Shown here one piece after another: positions 6,357-6,396 of a stretch of DNA of 6,396 nucleotides. The stretch is taken from positions 1-6,396 of the forward strand of contig JADGDW010000207.1 of the NCBI GenBank assembly GCA_016744725.1. The letters are read 5' to 3'. The number at the start of each line of letters is the position of its first letter. Within the stretch, counting starts at the first letter, position 1. The stretch is from Candidatus Albibeggiatoa sp. nov. BB20 (GTDB lineage: Bacteria; Pseudomonadota; Gammaproteobacteria; Beggiatoales; Beggiatoaceae). The notes under the pieces were generated by a model. The model saw nothing but the letters and a program-made list of their open reading frames with translations. It made no database searches and was not told the origin of the DNA. The translations under genes and the position numbers were made by a program.

Positions 6357-6396
6357 ATGATGAATTGGAAAGAAATATGCGTGCATGGCAAAGAAT
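6357..6396 (+). CDS. Possible start of a further gene, cut by the right edge
   Basis: The last 40 bases contain two candidate starts without an in-frame stop. The first is ATG at 6357 (MMNWKEICVHGKE), with AGGG at 6343-6346 ahead of it. The second is ATG at 6377 (MRAWQR), with GGAAAGAA just upstream. The second reads like the N-terminus of an HD-domain hydrolase family (RAWQRM...), but six residues are far too few to be sure. Only one can be real, and neither may be. Confidence 0.25.
   Translation, partial: MMNWKEICVHGKE

Overview
The window is an AT-rich proteobacterial chromosome segment. It holds a complete succinate dehydrogenase (complex II) operon, sdhCDAB, on the + strand. A divergently transcribed, truncated gene for a secreted protein lies to its left, and a small toxin-antitoxin-like cassette lies to its right. 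The SdhC and SdhD membrane anchors and the Lys-rich N-terminal extension of SdhB are of the alphaproteobacterial/mitochondrial-like type rather than the E. coli type. That type also occurs in some gammaproteobacteria. Low-GC Thiotrichales such as Beggiatoa would fit, but the host assignment is inference only.

Layout. Positions 1-1391 (minus strand) form one uninterrupted reading frame running off the left edge. It encodes the first 463 residues of an exported, cysteine-rich protein with a segment resembling the divergent InlB B-repeat family. It has no stop codon inside the window. Positions 1392-1832 are a roughly 440-base AT-rich divergent intergenic region with two operator-like inverted repeats near the minus-strand gene and a plausible sdh promoter about 95 bases before sdhC. 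Positions 1833-5221 hold sdhC, sdhD, sdhA and sdhB, tightly packed (1-base overlap, then gaps of 6 and 12 bases), each with a good ribosome binding site. All cofactor and active-site residues that can be checked by eye are present. A hairpin terminator follows at about 5247-5292.

Positions 5298-6328 carry a separate transcription unit with a strong sigma70-like promoter. It begins with an intact HigB/Gp49-type (RelE/ParE superfamily) toxin. A 91-residue protein follows whose first half looks like the usual partner antitoxin, but whose helix-turn-helix half is barely recognisable. A 103-residue protein of unknown function with no clear ribosome binding site comes last. The final 68 bases may contain the start of another gene.

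Functionally, SdhA and SdhB oxidise succinate and pass electrons through FAD and three Fe-S clusters to ubiquinone at the SdhCD heme b anchor, linking the TCA cycle to the respiratory chain. The toxin cassette is an accessory insertion behind this housekeeping operon. The most interesting points are the eroded or re-purposed antitoxin with its unknown neighbour, and the cysteine-rich exported protein.
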